A DNA stretch of 64,000 nt from Stutzerimonas stutzeri (lineage in GTDB: Bacteria > Pseudomonadota > Gammaproteobacteria > Pseudomonadales > Pseudomonadaceae), in the NCBI RefSeq assembly GCF_024448895.1, contig NZ_JAMOIC010000001.1, positions 434,001 to 498,000 on the forward strand. Reading direction: 5' to 3'. Position numbers and translations under genes: made by a program. Below the pieces are notes generated by a model. It did not search any database. It was not told where the DNA came from and saw only the letters and a list, made by a program, of their open reading frames with translations. This document shows positions 62,327 to 64,000 of this stretch, piece by piece. Each line of letters opens with the position of its first letter. Within the stretch, counting starts at the first letter, position 1.

Positions 62327-63226
62327 TCAGGGCTGGTCATACACGCCCGTCGACAGGTAGCGATCACCACGGTCGCAAATGATCGCAACGATCACCGCGT
62401 TCTCGACTTCCCGCGACAGGCGCAGCGCCGCCGCGACGGAACCGCCAGACGACACACCGCAGAAGATGCCTTCTTCGCGGGCCAGACGACGCATCACGTG
62501 CTCAGCTTCGGCTTGCGCCATATCGATGATGCGGTCGACTCGGTCTGCCTGGTAGATCTTCGGCAGGTATTCCTGCGGCCAGCGACGGATGCCTGGAATC
62601 GAGGCGCCCTCCATGGGCTGCAGGCCGATGATCTCGATCGAGGGGTTCTTCTCTTTGAGATAGCGCGAGACGCCCATGATGGTGCCGGTGGTGCCCATGG
62701 AGCTGACGAAATGGGTGATCCTTCCGTTGGTCTGCTGCCAGAGTTCGGGCCCGGTACTGCTGTAGTGCGCCTCGGGATTGTCGCCGTTGGCGAACTGGTC
62801 GAGCACCTTGCCACGCCCTTCGGCTGCCAACCTCACGGCCAGGTCGCGGGCACCTTCCATGCCCTCTTCCTTGCTCACCAGAATCAGCTCGGCACCATAG
62901 GCGGTCATGGCCGCCTTGCGCTCGGCGCTGGAGTTATCCGGCATGATCAGGATGAACTTGTAGCCTTTGATGGCCGCCGCCATGGCCAGGGCGATGCCGG
63001 TATTGCCGGAGGTGGCTTCGATCAGGGTATCGCCAGGCTTGATGTCACCACGCGCTTCGGCGCGCGCGATCATTGACAACGCCGGCCGGTCCTTGACCGA
63101 ACCGGCCGGATTGTTGCCTTCGAGCTTGACCAGAATGGTATTGCTGGTTTCGCCGGGCAGACGCTGCAGGCGAACCAGAGGGGTGTTGCCGACGCAATCG
63201 GCAATGGTGGGGTACTGAATTGTCAT
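62327..63226 (-). CDS. cysM: Cysteine synthase B
   Basis: A 299-residue PLP enzyme that makes cysteine from O-acetylserine and sulfide or thiosulfate. It begins MTIQYPTIADCVGNTPLVRLQ. The PLP lysine is in EGNNPAGSVKDRPALSM, with the substrate loop EATSGNTGIALAMAAAI and the phosphate loop GTTGTIMGVS. The CysM-type sequence GIRRWPQEYLPKI is present. The ATG at 63226 is chosen by family start. The long upstream frame and the weak ribosome site leave slight doubt. It lies 27 bases before rlmD, probably in the same transcript. Confidence 0.95.
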   Translation of the reverse strand: MTIQYPTIADCVGNTPLVRLQRLPGETSNTILVKLEGNNPAGSVKDRPALSMIARAEARGDIKPGDTLIEATSGNTGIALAMAAAIKGYKFILIMPDNSSAERKAAMTAYGAELILVSKEEGMEGARDLAVRLAAEGRGKVLDQFANGDNPEAHYSSTGPELWQQTNGRITHFVSSMGTTGTIMGVSRYLKEKNPSIEIIGLQPMEGASIPGIRRWPQEYLPKIYQADRVDRIIDMAQAEAEHVMRRLAREEGIFCGVSSGGSVAAALRLSREVENAVIVAIICDRGDRYLSTGVYDQP

Positions 63227-63458
63227 GGCGTCGATAAACCGCACGGCCTCGGAAAGGCGCACATGATACCGGCAACGACCCGACACGGGCAGACCGCTCG
63301 GCCTCGGCCTATTGGCAATCCACTCATGGGCGCATGCTGCAACCGAGCGCAATGACTGACGCGCCGAAACAGACGCAGCGATCAAGCTTGGCAGATAGTT
63401 GTCAGTGGTCTAGGCCTATAAACAGTCCCCTCCGATCCTTGCCACAAGGAAACACCCG

Positions 63459-64000
63459 ATGCCCGTCAGACCTCATGTTCTGGTCGTTCCCTTTCTGCTC
63501 GCCGGACTTGCCGCCTGCACCCACCCCGAGGGGCCACCGAGCCAGACGCCGCCCGCGCCGGAGGCGTCCAGCGGTTACACGGCCAAGCCGGGCTGGGCTA
63601 CCGAGCGCTTTGCCGTGGCCGCGGCCAACCCGCTGGCTACCGAGGCGGGTTACCAGATACTCAAGGCCGGCGGCAGCGCGATGGATGCGGCTGTTGCCGT
63701 GCAGATGGTGCTGACGCTGGTTGAGCCGCAATCCAGTGGCCTCGGTGGCGGCGCCTTCCTGCTGCATTGGGACGGCAAAACCGTTTCCGCTCTGGACGGA
63801 CGCGAAACCGCCCCGGCAGCCGCTGACGAAAATCTTTTCATCAAGGCTGACGGCAAGCCCATGGATTTCCAGGAAGCGGTGGTCGGGGGGCGATCGGTCG
63901 GCGTTCCGGGCACCGTGAAGATGCTCGAACAGGCGCACCGGCAATACGGCAAGCTGCCCTGGCGGGAGCTGCTGCAGCCCGCGATCCGGCTTGCCGAGGA
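63459..64000 (+). CDS. ggt: Gamma-glutamyltransferase (5' part)
   Basis: The frame starts at the ATG at 63459, with AAGGA 8 bases upstream, and runs off the right edge after about 180 residues. A lipoprotein-type signal (LLAGLAAC) is followed by a Pro-rich spacer. The large-subunit start of gamma-glutamyltranspeptidase comes next, with GWATERFAVAAANPLATEAGYQIL, GGSAMDAAVAVQMVLTLVEPQSSGLGGG and GRETAPAAADENLF. The enzyme cleaves glutathione in the periplasm. The catalytic Thr lies beyond the window. The 232-base gap 63227-63458 separates it from the divergent cysM gene. Confidence 0.93.
   Translation, partial: MPVRPHVLVVPFLLAGLAACTHPEGPPSQTPPAPEASSGYTAKPGWATERFAVAAANPLATEAGYQILKAGGSAMDAAVAVQMVLTLVEPQSSGLGGGAFLLHWDGKTVSALDGRETAPAAADENLFIKADGKPMDFQEAVVGGRSVGVPGTVKMLEQAHRQYGKLPWRELLQPAIRLAE

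Overview
The window looks like chromosome from a gamma-proteobacterium of the Pseudomonadaceae, most likely the Stutzerimonas (Pseudomonas stutzeri) group. The reasons are the high GC content, Pseudomonas-type gene sets (flagellar fliEFGH with a sigma-54 promoter, etfBA/ETF-QO with a PsrA-like operator, a CopR/CueR copper locus, opgGH, a single-subunit RelA) and many GTAGGAGC-type REP sequences. No phage, integrase, insertion sequence, tRNA or rRNA was recognised. Genus-level placement is inference.

Layout. 1-3361: flagellar basal-body genes fliH (partial), fliG, fliF, fliE on the minus strand behind a sigma-54 promoter. 3561-12138: metabolic and envelope genes (BenE-type transporter, SDR and MDR oxidoreductases, pyrF, DUF2897 protein, lipoprotein, MocR-type regulator, a DUF4398/OmpA/solute-binding trio). 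12265-15932: electron-transfer flavoprotein etfBA and the divergent ETF:ubiquinone oxidoreductase. 16179-24970: a cold-shock protein, a Gld-type ABC exporter operon and plsB. Between the ABC operon and plsB lies a 2.3-kb segment bounded by inverted copies of the plsB 5' end. It holds a YqhA-like gene, a YdhR-like monooxygenase and a frameshifted VOC gene. 25119-28711: a beta-helix lipoprotein, a DUF4197 protein, a hemolysin-III/TrhA protein and a small unknown.

29039-36858 is a complete copper-resistance locus: DUF305 protein, CopRS/CusRS two-component system, CopZ-like chaperone with an extra Cys-rich tail, DUF411 and DUF3147 proteins, multicopper oxidase CopA, a small Met/His-rich protein, CopB and a cytochrome c with a His-rich tail. 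Two near-identical CopR-type promoters plus a weaker third, and a CueR/MerR-type promoter with a 19-bp spacer, can be read from the sequence.

36904-43575: opgGH (osmoregulated periplasmic glucan synthesis) with a GH3 beta-glucosidase gene bglX directly upstream on the same strand. 45313-53029: the four-gene ligase-associated DNA damage response set (MBL exonuclease, ATP-dependent ligase, Lhr-like helicase, PdeM phosphoesterase). All three of its internal junctions are filled with tandem palindromic repeats. 53037-56820: an erythromycin-esterase-like gene paired with a phosphoribosyltransferase, two tiny unknown genes, and a DUF2058 gene whose 3' end has been copied repeatedly, together with REP pairs, into a downstream array. 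56941-64000: mazG, relA, rlmD, cysM and the start of ggt, with more repeats between mazG and relA.

The most informative signals are the shared CopR promoter architecture, the PsrA-like operator and promoter between etfB and ETF-QO, the inverted plsB duplication, the gene-tail/REP tandem array after the DUF2058 gene, and the repeat-filled DNA repair cluster. No wholly new multi-gene system could be established from the sequence alone.
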